Positions 18,520-27,517 are shown, counted from the first letter of the stretch. The stretch is 64,000 bases of DNA from Paraburkholderia graminis C4D1M (GCF_000172415.1 NZ_ABLD01000001.1:496001-560000), one strand, 5' to 3'. Notes: generated by a model from the letters alone, not told the origin. Program-made: numbers and translations.

Positions 18520-19260
18520 TCACGCACCCAACCAGCGTGCAACAACCGGCATCAGCACAGGAACCACGAACGCGGTGAACACGCCGTTAAGCCCCATGCC
18601 GAGCCCTGCAAACGCGCCCATCTGCTCGCTGACCTGGAAGGCGCGCGCCGTGCCGATGCCATGCGACGCAATGCCGAGTGCGAAACCGCGCACTTCGGGT
18701 TCTGCGATCTTCAGCGCGTTGAGGATGGCCCGCGCGAAGACCGCTCCGAAGACGCCCGTCGATATGACGAGCACTGCGGTCAGCGACGGAATCCCGCCGA
18801 TTTCCGACGCGACGGCCATCGCGATCGGCGTCGTCGCGGACTTGGGTGCGAGCGATGCGAGCGTTTGATGCGATGCGCCGAACAGCGCGGCCACGCCGAT
18901 CGCCGAAACGATCGCGGTCAACGAGCCGGCGACGAGCCCGCCTAACAGCGGCAACGCATAGCGCCGCAGCTTCGGCCACTGACGATAGAGCGGCAACGCG
19001 AGCGCGACCGTCGCGGGACCGAGCAGGAAGTGCACGAACTGCGCGCCCTCGAAATACGTGGCGTACGGCGTGCCCGTGATCTCCAGCACCGCGACCAGCA
19101 GCGCGACCGCGATCAACACCGGATTGGCGAGCGGATTGAAACGCGCCTTCGCATACAACGTCTGCGCGATCAGATACGCGATCAACGTGATGGTGAGGCC
19201 GAGCAGCGGGCTTGCCGCAAGATAGACCCAGATCGCGCCGAGCTTGGGTAACGCGGTCAT
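18520..19260 (-). CDS. lrgB: LrgB family protein (holin-regulator partner / metabolite exporter)
   Basis: Polytopic inner-membrane protein of 246 residues with several hydrophobic helices. It carries the LrgB motifs SATTPIAMAVASEIGG and GIASHGIGTARAFQ. LrgB/CidB proteins act with a small LrgA/CidA partner in control of murein hydrolase export or as pyruvate or glycolate transporters; the sequence does not tell which. The ATG at 19260 overlaps the lrgA stop by 4 bp (ATGA), so the pair is translationally coupled. Confidence 0.85.
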   Translation of the reverse strand: MTALPKLGAIWVYLAASPLLGLTITLIAYLIAQTLYAKARFNPLANPVLIAVALLVAVLEITGTPYATYFEGAQFVHFLLGPATVALALPLYRQWPKLRRYALPLLGGLVAGSLTAIVSAIGVAALFGASHQTLASLAPKSATTPIAMAVASEIGGIPSLTAVLVISTGVFGAVFARAILNALKIAEPEVRGFALGIASHGIGTARAFQVSEQMGAFAGLGMGLNGVFTAFVVPVLMPVVARWLGA

Positions 19261-19640
19261 TGTGCGGCCTCCGTATCGGCGCGATCGTGCGGTTGCCGGC
19301 GCTGCTGCCGGCGCATCAACGCACGCGTGACGAGCGCGGCCGCTGCAATCGCGAGCGTCGTGCTGACGGCAATCGAGACGATCACCGCAACGGCATCGCC
19401 GCGAATGCGGCTTGCCGACACCATGATGCCGACGCCCGCAGGCACGAACAGCAGCGACAGATGCCGCAGCAATTCGAGCGCGGTCGGCTCGATTGCGTCC
19501 GCCGTTTGCGGGCGCATCATGATGAAGCCGAACAGCAACAGCATGCCGATCACCGGGCCCGGCACCGGCAAATGGAATACGTAAGACACGCCTTCTCCAA
19601 GGCATTGAAATAGAAGCAGGGCGGCGAGCGCTCCCAGCAT
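19257..19640 (-). CDS. lrgA: LrgA/CidA family membrane protein
   Basis: Small holin-like membrane protein of 127 residues with about four hydrophobic segments. The family block VPGPVIGMLLLF is near residue 27 and LSLLFVPAGVGIM in the third helix. The start is MLGALAALLLFQ at 19640, preceded by GGAG about 7 bases upstream. Longer in-frame starts at 19676 and 19778 would add polar residues and are less likely. It is the first gene of the lrgAB pair and divergent from the epoxide hydrolase-like gene, with roughly 130 bp shared for regulation. The C-terminal tail is basic. Confidence 0.8.
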   Translation of the reverse strand: MLGALAALLLFQCLGEGVSYVFHLPVPGPVIGMLLLFGFIMMRPQTADAIEPTALELLRHLSLLFVPAGVGIMVSASRIRGDAVAVIVSIAVSTTLAIAAAALVTRALMRRQQRRQPHDRADTEAAQ

Positions 19641-19776
19641 GTCGATCTCCAGCGCACGAAACGGAAATGCGGCCATTGTGTACCATGCCGATAATTTCGT
19701 GGTTCGCGCGAGCGCATTGCCGCGAGTCTCGCGGCTCGGCAGTGCGCTATCGGCTACTTCAACCTGGATGACGCCC

Positions 19777-20931
19777 ATGCAGATCGAACCGTTTCATATC
19801 GCCGTGCCTGATGCCGACATGGACGATCTTCGCCGACGTATTCGTGCAACGCGCTGGGCGCCCGCGACGCCGTCGCCCGCATGGCAGCAGGGCATCGACC
19901 CGGCATGGCTGCGCGAGTTCGTCGACTATTGGGCGAACCAGTTCGACTGGCGCGCGGCCGAGCAGCGCCTGAACCGGCAGCCGCAATTCATCGCCGATGT
20001 GCATGGACAGCGCGTGCATTTCATTCATCGGCGCGGCGTGGGTCACGCGCCTTATCCGCTCGTCGTCACGCATGGTTGGCCCGGTTCGTTTGTCGAGTTC
20101 GAGGCGCTGCTCGAACGGCTCTGCGATCCCGCGGCGTTCGGCGGAGATCCCGCGGATTCGTTCGATGTGGTCGTGCCTTCGCTGCCTGGCTTCGCGTTTT
20201 CGCCGGCGCCCGCGCAACCGGGCACGTCGGCGTTTCAGGTCGCGGATCTTTGGGTGTCGCTGATGAGCGGGCTTGGCTATCGGCGCTTCGGCGCGCAAGG
20301 CGGCGACCTTGGCGCGGGTGTATCGCTTGCGCTGGCGGCGCGGCATCCGCAGGCCGTCGACGGCGTTCATTTGAACTTCCTGCCGAGTTCCTACGAGCCG
20401 GCAATCGGCGCGGCGCAACGACCGTTGACCTCGGAAGAAGAGCGCTTTTTGCGCGAGAAAAACGACTGGGCCGCACTCGAAGGCGGCTATGCCCACATGC
20501 ACGCGACGAAGCCGCTGACGCTCGCCGCTTCGCTGAACGATTCGCCGGTTGGACTCGCCGCCTGGATCGCCGAAAAATTTCGCGCGTGGAGCGATTGCGA
20601 AGGCGACGTCGAACGCGTGTTTTCGAAGGACGAGTTGCTGACCAACATTTCGCTCTACTGGTACACGCAATGCATCGGGCCGGCCATACAGATGTATTGG
20701 GAGAACCGCCTTCAACCGATGCGTTTTGCCGAAGGCCAGCGCATAGTGCCGCCCGTCGGCTTTGCGCGCTTTCCGAAAGAGATCAGCCATCCGCCGCGCA
20801 GTTGGCTCGAACGAACCTTCAATGTCGCGCAGTGGACGGACATGCCGGGCGGCGGCCATTTCGCCGCGATGGAAAAGCCCGATCTGCTGGCCGCCGAGAT
20901 CCGCAGCTTCTTCAGACCGCTACGCACGTAG
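19777..20931 (+). CDS. Epoxide hydrolase-like alpha/beta hydrolase
   Basis: Member of the microsomal-type epoxide hydrolase family. The N-terminal EHN region (IEPFHIAVPDADMDDLRRRI) is followed by the alpha/beta-hydrolase core with the oxyanion motif THGWPGSF. The nucleophile region GAQGGDLGAG has Asp as the likely nucleophile, and a C-terminal His sits in GGHFAAMEKP. The 384-residue length fits. The ATG at 19777 gives the family N terminus; the ATG at 19768 adds three residues. Epoxide hydrolases of this type open epoxides without cofactor, and the physiological substrate is unknown. It is divergent from lrgAB and no operon partner is seen. Confidence 0.85.
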   Translation: MQIEPFHIAVPDADMDDLRRRIRATRWAPATPSPAWQQGIDPAWLREFVDYWANQFDWRAAEQRLNRQPQFIADVHGQRVHFIHRRGVGHAPYPLVVTHGWPGSFVEFEALLERLCDPAAFGGDPADSFDVVVPSLPGFAFSPAPAQPGTSAFQVADLWVSLMSGLGYRRFGAQGGDLGAGVSLALAARHPQAVDGVHLNFLPSSYEPAIGAAQRPLTSEEERFLREKNDWAALEGGYAHMHATKPLTLAASLNDSPVGLAAWIAEKFRAWSDCEGDVERVFSKDELLTNISLYWYTQCIGPAIQMYWENRLQPMRFAEGQRIVPPVGFARFPKEISHPPRSWLERTFNVAQWTDMPGGGHFAAMEKPDLLAAEIRSFFRPLRT

Positions 20932-21105
20932 CGCGTCAAATCGTGCCGAACAGCGCGCGCGGACGATCTTTCAGCGTGCACGCCAGCAAGCGCAACGCGC
21001 TGACGAGCTGATCGCGGTTCGCGGCGCAGCGAGGTTGGATACGTTGCTCAGCGCCGCGCCAATTCCCCGGTCTCAAGCTCCGAGAAAAAGTAGACATAGA
21101 ACACC

Positions 21106-21148
21106 TTGACACCGCGCGCCGAGTCTCTATAGTTCACCATATGGTGAA
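21106..21148 (+). promoter_or_regulatory. Promoter and operator-like palindrome of the arsR-family gene
   Basis: A perfect TTGACA (21106-21111) and TATAGT (21128-21133) are spaced by 16 bases. They are followed by the perfect 16-bp palindrome TTCACCATATGGTGAA (21133-21148), which contains the ATG start codon at 21141. Predicted transcription would begin at or just before the ATG, so the message is probably leaderless. The palindrome is the natural site for autorepression by the ArsR-type product. Confidence 0.75.
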
Positions 21149-21473
21149 GTCTCCTGTCAGTCAACTCGATCGTACGTTTTCCGCGCTGGTGGACCCCACG
21201 CGGCGGGCCATCCTCGCCCGCCTCGAGCGGGAGCCGGGCCTGTCCGTCACGGAAATCGCACGCCCATTGCCGCTCAAGCTGCCCGCCGTCATGAAGCATC
21301 TCGACGTGCTGAGCGACGCCGGGCTGATCACACGTGCCAAGCATGGGCGGACCGTGTCGGTTGACCTGGTGGCCGGCCCAATGGAAGAGGCGATGGCGTG
21401 GCTCAGACGCTATGAGCGCTTCTGGTCCGCGAGCCTCGACCGGCTCGCCGATTTTGTCGAAGGAGAGGAGTGA
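21141..21473 (+). CDS. ArsR-family transcriptional regulator
   Basis: A 110-residue winged-helix repressor. The sequence FSALVDPTRRAILARLEREPG and the recognition region LPLKLPAVMKHLDVLSDAGLI are typical of the subgroup paired with SRPBCC proteins. I see no metal-binding ELCVCDL cysteine motif, so it is not a classic arsenic sensor. The ATG lies inside a perfect palindrome and has no Shine-Dalgarno sequence, consistent with a leaderless autoregulated message. Its stop is followed 2 bp later by the SRPBCC gene, forming a two-gene operon. Confidence 0.88.
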   Translation: MVKSPVSQLDRTFSALVDPTRRAILARLEREPGLSVTEIARPLPLKLPAVMKHLDVLSDAGLITRAKHGRTVSVDLVAGPMEEAMAWLRRYERFWSASLDRLADFVEGEE

Positions 21474-21475
21474 AT

Positions 21476-21922
21476 ATGCAGAAGCCGAGCCTGACGATCG
21501 TACGGCGCCTGAAGGCGCCGCCGCAGAAAGTCTATGCCGCGTGGACGAGACCGGAGTTGATGGCGCGCTGGTGGGGCCCCGACGCCGGGCCGGTGCTGAG
21601 CGCGGAAGCCGATCCGCGCGTGGGCGGCCGTTTTCGCGTGGTGTTCCAGACGCTCGACGGCGAAACGCACGATTGCCGCGGCGAATATCAGGAAGTCGAG
21701 GCCGACCGCAAGCTCGTGTTCACGTGGCAGTGGGTGACGCTGCCCGAGCGCCGCTCGCTCGTGACGATCACGTTTCGTCCCGTCGACGAAGGCACGGAAA
21801 TGAATTTCACGCACTCGCAGTTCTTCGATGAAGCCGCGCGTGACGGTCACGATGCAGGCTGGAAAGGCGCGTTCGAGAAGCTCGATGCATTGATCGCGGA
21901 ACTCGGCGGCACAGGAGTTTGA
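21476..21922 (+). CDS. SRPBCC (AHSA1/START-like) domain protein
   Basis: A 148-residue single-domain protein of the Aha1-C-like SRPBCC fold, which binds hydrophobic ligands. The start motif is RLKAPPQKVYAAWTRPELMARWWGP, shown here in pieces as RLKAPPQKVYAAWT and ELMARWWGP. GGRFRVVF and the closing helix DAGWKGAFEKLDALI are also typical. The ATG at 21476 follows GGAG; a GTG at 21470 overlapping the arsR stop is an alternative. ArsR-SRPBCC pairs are widespread, but their substrates are mostly unknown. Confidence 0.85.
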   Translation: MQKPSLTIVRRLKAPPQKVYAAWTRPELMARWWGPDAGPVLSAEADPRVGGRFRVVFQTLDGETHDCRGEYQEVEADRKLVFTWQWVTLPERRSLVTITFRPVDEGTEMNFTHSQFFDEAARDGHDAGWKGAFEKLDALIAELGGTGV

Positions 21923-21973
21923 AGCGCTTGAAGAGGCAACATCGAATGGAGTGAACTCACACGGAGACGTCAC

Positions 21974-22609
21974 ATGCAGCTTTACTATTCAGAAACGCTG
22001 GCCCCTCGCAAGGCTTGCACAGTTGCGCGTTATTTAGGGTTGCCAATCGAATATGTTTTCGTTGACCTCGGCAAGGGCGAGCACGTCGCGCCCGCTTATC
22101 TGGCGATTAATCCGAACGGCAAAGTGCCGTGCCTCGTCGACGGAGAGCGAAGCATCTGGGAAGCCGACGCGATCATTTGCCATCTCGCGCAACGTGCGCG
22201 ATCGCCGTTGTGGCCGCAAAACGCCGAGCAGCAGACAGACGCGCTGCGCTGGCTGAGCTGGAATAGCCAGCATTTTTATCGCCACGGCGGAACGCTTTAC
22301 TTCGAGCACCTGATTAAGCCCGCTATTGGACTCGGCGGACCCGACAGCGCGAAGGTCGCCGAAGCGCAAGGCTGGTTTCGCAAGCACGCAGCGGTGTTGG
22401 ACCGGCATCTCGAGAACCGGAAGTGGCTGCTCGGCGACGCGATGAGCATTGCTGACTTCTCGGTCGCCGTCACGTTGCCGTATGCGTCGAGCGCCGCGAT
22501 GCCGCTCGGCGAGTTTCCGAGTGTCGTGCGCTGGCACGATCGGCTGAATGAACTGGAAGCGTGGCGCAATCCGTTTCCTTCACGGCAGACCGAGGCAGCA
22601 GCGGCCTGA
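21974..22609 (+). CDS. Glutathione S-transferase family protein
   Basis: A 211-residue cytosolic GST-like protein. The N-terminal thioredoxin-like domain has LYYSETLAPRKA, where the Ser or Tyr may activate glutathione. It continues with the cis-Pro segment NGKVPCLVDG and WEADAIICHLA. The all-helical C-terminal domain has the N-capping motif MSIADFSVAV. The ATG at 21974 lies 51 bp after the SRPBCC stop, so it may be co-transcribed with the arsR operon. The substrate cannot be assigned. Confidence 0.87.
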   Translation: MQLYYSETLAPRKACTVARYLGLPIEYVFVDLGKGEHVAPAYLAINPNGKVPCLVDGERSIWEADAIICHLAQRARSPLWPQNAEQQTDALRWLSWNSQHFYRHGGTLYFEHLIKPAIGLGGPDSAKVAEAQGWFRKHAAVLDRHLENRKWLLGDAMSIADFSVAVTLPYASSAAMPLGEFPSVVRWHDRLNELEAWRNPFPSRQTEAAAA

Positions 22610-23218
22610 GCAAACGCATGTGCCGCGCGATCGTCGCCATGACCTATGACGATCGCGCGCGGCTCGGCTCTCCACCGAACCCGCCCGCTGGACTCAATAG
22701 CTAGTACAAATTCGCCACCGGTTTTCCAATCGGCTGGCTCAGCTCCGCTTATCACATCCCGCACCCGGAAAATAAAAAATTTTCCGTAGTCCCGCGCGAA
22801 AATCCCGCTATTTAGAGTATTAACTCAGGCCGATTACTTAAGGCATTCGCTTTGCATACGGCGCGCGCCAATCGAAGAAAGATTGTGAAAGGAAGTTGAC
22901 ACGGTAACGTTTGCCAAACTAGGCTACGCACTGTCGTCAATACTGATCCTGTTTTATTGCATTGCACCCGGAAGAGCAGGCGGGCTGCGCTTGACCCGTC
23001 GATCCGCAAGGGCGGCTTTAATCGTCTTTCTGAAAGTTTTGTAATAAACGAGTTTCCGCTTTAAAAATCAGCCATTAGTGCTGAGGACATAACACGTCCA
23101 TATATTCTCGCTAGCAATTCGGTGCTAGTGCGGGAGACCTTTTTCGCTGAAAAAGAAACACGGCTGAAGTGACTCAACGCACTTTCTTTATACCGATATT
23201 GTCAGTCGAGGATTAAAA
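22610..23218. other. 609-bp intergenic region, relatively AT-rich
   Basis: No convincing gene is present. I see an 8-bp perfect inverted repeat at 22766-22786, a TTGACA at 22896-22901 with TAGGCT at 22920-22925 as a possible rightward promoter, and small hairpins at 23111-23128 and 23140-23154. The aminopeptidase gene begins at the right end, behind GAGG. Confidence 0.5.
22766..22786. repeat. Perfect 8-bp inverted repeat with A5 loop
   Basis: The arms CGGAAAAT and ATTTTCCG flank AAAAA. It lies 157 bp after the GST stop with no T-tract on the forward strand. It could be a regulator site or a weak terminator. Confidence 0.5.
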
Positions 23219-25387
23219 ATGCGTATTAATTTCCGATTACAGGTGCAGTGCCTGGCGTTAGCCGGAATAATGGTAATGGCCGGCTGCGGAGGAGGCGACG
23301 GCTCGGCTTCGTTGACGGGCAAATCCGCGCAAGCTCCAACGGCCGCATCCGACGTTCCGCTAGTGCCCCCGGCGAGCGCTGTGCTGGCGAATACATCGAT
23401 CGACAAGACCGTGCAGCCGGTGGAATTGCCGAACACGGTCACGCCGATCAACTACAAGCTGTGGTTCAGGCCGAACCCGGCGCTTTCCTCGTTCGACGGC
23501 CGCGCCGACGTGCAGATCAAGGTGCTCAAGCCGGTCAACGCGATCACGATTGCCGGCCATCGCGTCAAGTTCACCAACGGCACGATCACGCTTCAACCGG
23601 GCAACATCGCGTTGATCGCCACGCCGCAGGACGACGGCGATTTTTATCAGCTGCGGCCCGTCAGCGGCCAGATCGCCGCGGGCAACTACTCGCTGCACAT
23701 GGAGTGGAGCGGCATCATCAACTTCAAGAGCTATGACGACCCGGTGGCGAAAACGGGCGGCAGTTGCGGCGACGACCACTATCCCGGCTGCTCGGCGGCC
23801 GAGGGCGTGTTCCGCGTCGATCTGAAGTCGACCGACGGCACCACGAGCGGCGCGATTCTCACGCAAGGCGAGTCGAATCTCGCGCGGCAATGGTTCCCTG
23901 GCTGGGACGAGCCGGCATTCCGGCCGACCTACGAGGTGAGCGCCGAAGTGCCGCAGAACTGGAACGTCGTGTCGAACGCTGCCGAAAAGCCCGCGGTGAA
24001 CGTGGATAGCGGCTACAAGCTGGTGTCGTTCGAAAAGACGCCGCCGATGCCGTCGTATCTGTTGTTCTTCGGCGGCGGTCAGTTCGATATTCTCGAAGAC
24101 GATTTCACGAGTCCGCTGCCGGACGGCAAGGGCTTGCATCTGCGCATCTTCACGCCGCCCGGCATGCGTGACTGGGCCAAGCCCGCGATGCAGCAGACCA
24201 AGCAGGCGCTCGATTACTACTATCGCTACACGGGCATCCCGTTGCCGCTCACGAAGTTCGACACGGTCGCCGCGAACGACGCGTTCAAGGAGCAGAAGGA
24301 CCTGAACTTCGGCGGCATGGAGAACTGGGGCGCGATTCTGGAATTCGCCGACGACATTCTGCCCGCGCCGGGCACCACCATGTCCGATTACGGCGTGACG
24401 GTGCTCACGCACGAAGCGGCGCATCAGTGGTTCGGCGATCTCGTCACGCTCGACTGGTGGGACGACGTGTGGCTCAACGAATCGTTCGCGACGTTCTTCG
24501 AGAACAAGACCAAGGTCCGTTTCTTCCCCGACCGCTTTAGCTGGGTCGACGACGTGAAGAACAAGTACGCGGTCATCAACGCCGATCTCAAGTCGACATC
24601 GTTCCCCGTGCAGCCGAACTTCAACGGCTGGGCGTCCAACGACTTCGTGCTGAGCGCAAGCGCCTTCACGTACGACAAGGGCGGCCATGTTCTGAAGACG
24701 ATCGAGAACTATCTCGGCGAGGAAACGATGCGCAAGGGTCTGCAGCAGTATCTCGCGGACTATTCGCTCGGCAACGTGACGCCCAAGCGCCTGTGGGACG
24801 AACTCGCGAAGGCGAGCGGCGAGCCGATGGTCGCGATCGGCGACAGCTTCGTGCGGCAAACCGGGGTACCGCTGATCTCGCTCGACACGCAATGCGATCT
24901 GACGACGAACCAGACCATCGTCACGTTGAAACAGTCGCCGTTCCCGAATCAGAACCAGTATCCCGGCACGCAGTGGACGATTCCGTTGACGCTTGCTTAT
25001 GGCGACGGACTCACCTCGCGCAAGACGGTCGCGATGAAGGACCTGCAAACGCAAGTGCGGCTGAACGGCTGTTCCGCAGTGCTGGCCGATCCGAGCGGCC
25101 TGGACTACTACGTGACGAACTACAGCAACAACGCGTGGAGCCAGTTGCTCGCACAAAGCAGCGCGCTGAAGGACCCGGTGCTGCTGACGAGCCTGCAACT
25201 CGAAGCCAAGCTGCTCGTCGCGCATGGTCTCGCGGACCCGTCGCGTGAATCGAGCATCGGCTCGCTCAGTTCGTCGAATGCGATGGTTGCCCGTCAGTTG
25301 CTGAAGGCACCGGCGCCGACCACGCAATCGCTGCGTCCGACGATCCGTTACCAGGGCAAGCTGCGCCAGAAGGCTCAAGGCGAGTAA
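23219..25387 (+). CDS. M1-family aminopeptidase, predicted lipoprotein
   Basis: Zinc metallopeptidase of the M1 (aminopeptidase N) family, predicted to be exported and lipid-anchored. The N terminus has a signal core and a lipobox-like VMAGC near residues 18-22. The substrate-binding motif is GGMEN (about 365-369, a variant of GAMEN). The zinc motif is HEAAH (398-402), followed by NESFATFF, which supplies the third ligand Glu. The 722-residue length is shorter than PepN. The ATG at 23219 follows GAGG. A long upstream region with possible promoter elements suggests its own transcript. It likely trims peptides in the periplasm or at the outer membrane. Confidence 0.88.
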   Translation: MRINFRLQVQCLALAGIMVMAGCGGGDGSASLTGKSAQAPTAASDVPLVPPASAVLANTSIDKTVQPVELPNTVTPINYKLWFRPNPALSSFDGRADVQIKVLKPVNAITIAGHRVKFTNGTITLQPGNIALIATPQDDGDFYQLRPVSGQIAAGNYSLHMEWSGIINFKSYDDPVAKTGGSCGDDHYPGCSAAEGVFRVDLKSTDGTTSGAILTQGESNLARQWFPGWDEPAFRPTYEVSAEVPQNWNVVSNAAEKPAVNVDSGYKLVSFEKTPPMPSYLLFFGGGQFDILEDDFTSPLPDGKGLHLRIFTPPGMRDWAKPAMQQTKQALDYYYRYTGIPLPLTKFDTVAANDAFKEQKDLNFGGMENWGAILEFADDILPAPGTTMSDYGVTVLTHEAAHQWFGDLVTLDWWDDVWLNESFATFFENKTKVRFFPDRFSWVDDVKNKYAVINADLKSTSFPVQPNFNGWASNDFVLSASAFTYDKGGHVLKTIENYLGEETMRKGLQQYLADYSLGNVTPKRLWDELAKASGEPMVAIGDSFVRQTGVPLISLDTQCDLTTNQTIVTLKQSPFPNQNQYPGTQWTIPLTLAYGDGLTSRKTVAMKDLQTQVRLNGCSAVLADPSGLDYYVTNYSNNAWSQLLAQSSALKDPVLLTSLQLEAKLLVAHGLADPSRESSIGSLSSSNAMVARQLLKAPAPTTQSLRPTIRYQGKLRQKAQGE

Positions 25388-25585
25388 GCCGATCCGCAGC
25401 ATGGCCGGCGTCGTTCGCGCGATGCCGGCCACTGCACGGTAGCGCTGCAATGTTGAAGACAATGTTGAAGATTCGCGGCCGCCGGGAATAAATTCCGCGC
25501 GGCCGCAGTCATGCCTGACGAACCGGGCCCGAAGAACGCTGGATAAGCCGGCGCTCTGTCGGTGGCCCGTCATCGTGAGGCCAAC

Positions 25586-26527
25586 ATGTCGTCCCATCCC
25601 TTCGATCCATCGCGCCGCGGCGCGCTCAAATGTCTCGCGTTCGGCGGCGCGGGCACGCTGTTCGTGCTTGCCGGCGGCGTGCTGGCGCCGGTTCAACTCG
25701 CACTCGCCGCCGACGGCAAACCGGCCGCGGCGAGCGGCGTGCCGCTCTTTCTTCAGATCAGCGATACGCATATCGGCTTCAACAAGGAAGCCAACCCCGA
25801 TGTGGCGGGCACGCTGAAGCAGACCATCGAGTTCGTTAACGCGATGCCCGTCAAACCTGCGCTCGCCATTCATACCGGCGACATCACGCATCTTTCGAAA
25901 GCGTCCGAATTCGATCTGGCCGCGCAGTTGCTGTCGGGACTGCCCGTCACCGAACTGCATACCGTGCCCGGCGAGCACGACGTCACCGACGGGCCCGGAG
26001 CTGAGTACTTCCAGCGCTTCGGCAAGGCGTCGAATAACAGGGGTTACTACAGTTTCGACCATCAAGGCGTGCACTTCGTGGGTCTCGTCAATGTGATGCA
26101 CTTCAAGCCGAACGGCCTGGGCAGTTTCGGCGACGAACAATTGAAGTGGCTCGAAAACGACCTGAAGGCGCGCTCGTCCAGCACGCCGATCGTGGTGTTC
26201 GCGCACATGCCGATGTGGACGATTTACGAGCCGTGGGGCTGGGGCACCGGCGACGCTGGCGAGGCGCTGAGCTATCTGAAACGCTTCGGCTCGGTGACCG
26301 TATTGAACGGACATATCCATCAGATCGTGTCGAAGGTGGAGGGCAACGTCACGTTCCATACCGCGCGATCCACGGCTTATCCGCAGCCGGCTGCGGGCCA
26401 GGGCTCGGGTCCCGGCCCGATGAAGGTCGCCGAAGACCAGTTGCCCAGGATGCTCGGCGTGACGAGCGTCACCATCGCGCGTCATCCGCTCAGCGCGACG
26501 CTCGCCGACGCGACGCTCGTCTCGTAA
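25586..26527 (+). CDS. Tat-exported metallophosphoesterase
   Basis: A 313-residue calcineurin-like phosphoesterase. The N terminus has a twin-arginine signal, SRRGALKCL (9-17), followed by a hydrophobic stretch and LALAA. Metal-site motifs are in order: ISDTHIG, HTGDITH, PGEHD (in place of GNHD), FAHMP and LNGHIHQ. The ATG at 25586 follows GAGG; a GTG at 25562 would place extra residues before the signal and is less likely. The cupredoxin gene follows 29 bp later, so the two are probably one operon. Folded export suggests that metal is loaded in the cytoplasm. The substrate is not known. Confidence 0.86.
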   Translation: MSSHPFDPSRRGALKCLAFGGAGTLFVLAGGVLAPVQLALAADGKPAAASGVPLFLQISDTHIGFNKEANPDVAGTLKQTIEFVNAMPVKPALAIHTGDITHLSKASEFDLAAQLLSGLPVTELHTVPGEHDVTDGPGAEYFQRFGKASNNRGYYSFDHQGVHFVGLVNVMHFKPNGLGSFGDEQLKWLENDLKARSSSTPIVVFAHMPMWTIYEPWGWGTGDAGEALSYLKRFGSVTVLNGHIHQIVSKVEGNVTFHTARSTAYPQPAAGQGSGPGPMKVAEDQLPRMLGVTSVTIARHPLSATLADATLVS

Positions 26528-26556
26528 CGGCAAAGTCCGCTCCCTGGAGATCAGTC

Positions 26557-26916
26557 ATGCAGAACAATTTCATTCGCCGCGGATGGTTTCGGCTTGCTGC
26601 CGGCGCAGCATCTGTCACGTTCGTCGCGGTCATCGCGAGTGCCGGCGCACTGTCGGCCTGGGCGGAAACGCCCAACCAGATCGTCATCAAAGACTTCATG
26701 TTTTCGCCGATGTCGCTCACCGTCAAAGCCGGGTCCACCGTCACCTGGAAGAATCTCGACGGCGAGCCGCACACGGTCGTCAACGACGCGGGCATCTTCC
26801 GCTCCGCGGCACTCGATCAGAACGACACGTATCAGTTTCGCTTCGACAAGCCTGGCGTCTACAACGTGTTTTGCGGCATTCATCCGAACATGAAGGAGAC
26901 GATCACCGTTCAGTAA
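26557..26916 (+). CDS. Periplasmic cupredoxin (type 1 copper protein)
   Basis: A 119-residue exported plastocyanin/amicyanin-like protein. The N-terminal signal ends near ALSAWA. The four copper ligands are visible: His72 in GEPHTV, then Cys106, His109 and Met112 in FCGIHPNM. The start is ATG 26557 with CTGGAG upstream. It follows the Tat phosphoesterase closely, which suggests a periplasmic redox or metal-linked role for both. Electron partners cannot be read from the sequence. Confidence 0.88.
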   Translation: MQNNFIRRGWFRLAAGAASVTFVAVIASAGALSAWAETPNQIVIKDFMFSPMSLTVKAGSTVTWKNLDGEPHTVVNDAGIFRSAALDQNDTYQFRFDKPGVYNVFCGIHPNMKETITVQ

Positions 26917-27517
26917 CTGGGAACTCGTGTCGATGAACCGCGAGGCGTGCCGTTTTCGCCATAGCGCTTTTGTGCCGAAACCTCGTCGAAACGCGCCATC
27001 GTTTGGCCGCGCCAGACGAGAGGCGCAAAAACGACGTCGCATTGACGTTGCATCATCGCAGCCAGCATCTCCTGCTTGCGCTCACGCACGACGTCGCGAG
27101 AAAATTTCTCGGTTTGGTGGAGGGCGCAACCATTTCCGTGCGCGTCGTGGCGCGAAGGGTTGAAGTCTGTCCGCGCGGCGTTCGTCGAAATCGGCCATGA
27201 CCGGCCCGATTTTTGCATGGAAGGGAGCCCCCGCATCCGCCGCTGGTTTCATCGCCATGCGCGGCGGGCTTTCGCAGCGGGACTTGCCCCCATCGAGGCA
27301 CTAAAGTGTGTCGCATATGCATGCGGCGTGGAACGTTTTACCTGCTTTTCCAGGCTCGAATGCGATCTGCCGAACAGACGTTCGAAGCAGAGCCCGTCGT
27401 GTTGTCGCTATCGGACGAGAGAGTTACATTCTTCCAGCAGCGTTTGCATCGACCGTGCGAATTGTGTGATCCAGGCCTGATGGAGCGTCAGACGGAAGAA
27501 TTGCGGAGCGTATTACG
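26917..27517. other. 601-bp region without a supported gene
   Basis: Short open frames exist on both strands, but none shows a domain, a Shine-Dalgarno sequence or coherent codon choice. The leftward frame at 26910-27236 contains a helix-like VRERKQEMLAAMMQRQ and could be a remnant, but I cannot name it. No terminator or RNA gene is recognised. Confidence 0.5.

Noticed and set aside
18520..19640. lrgAB as a phage holin pair
   Set aside because: No other phage genes nearby; LrgA/LrgB are ordinary chromosomal membrane proteins.
23360..26533. 1057-codon antisense open frame spanning the aminopeptidase and phosphoesterase genes
   Set aside because: It is a GC third-position shadow crossing two real genes and a gap, with an Arg/His-rich product lacking domains.
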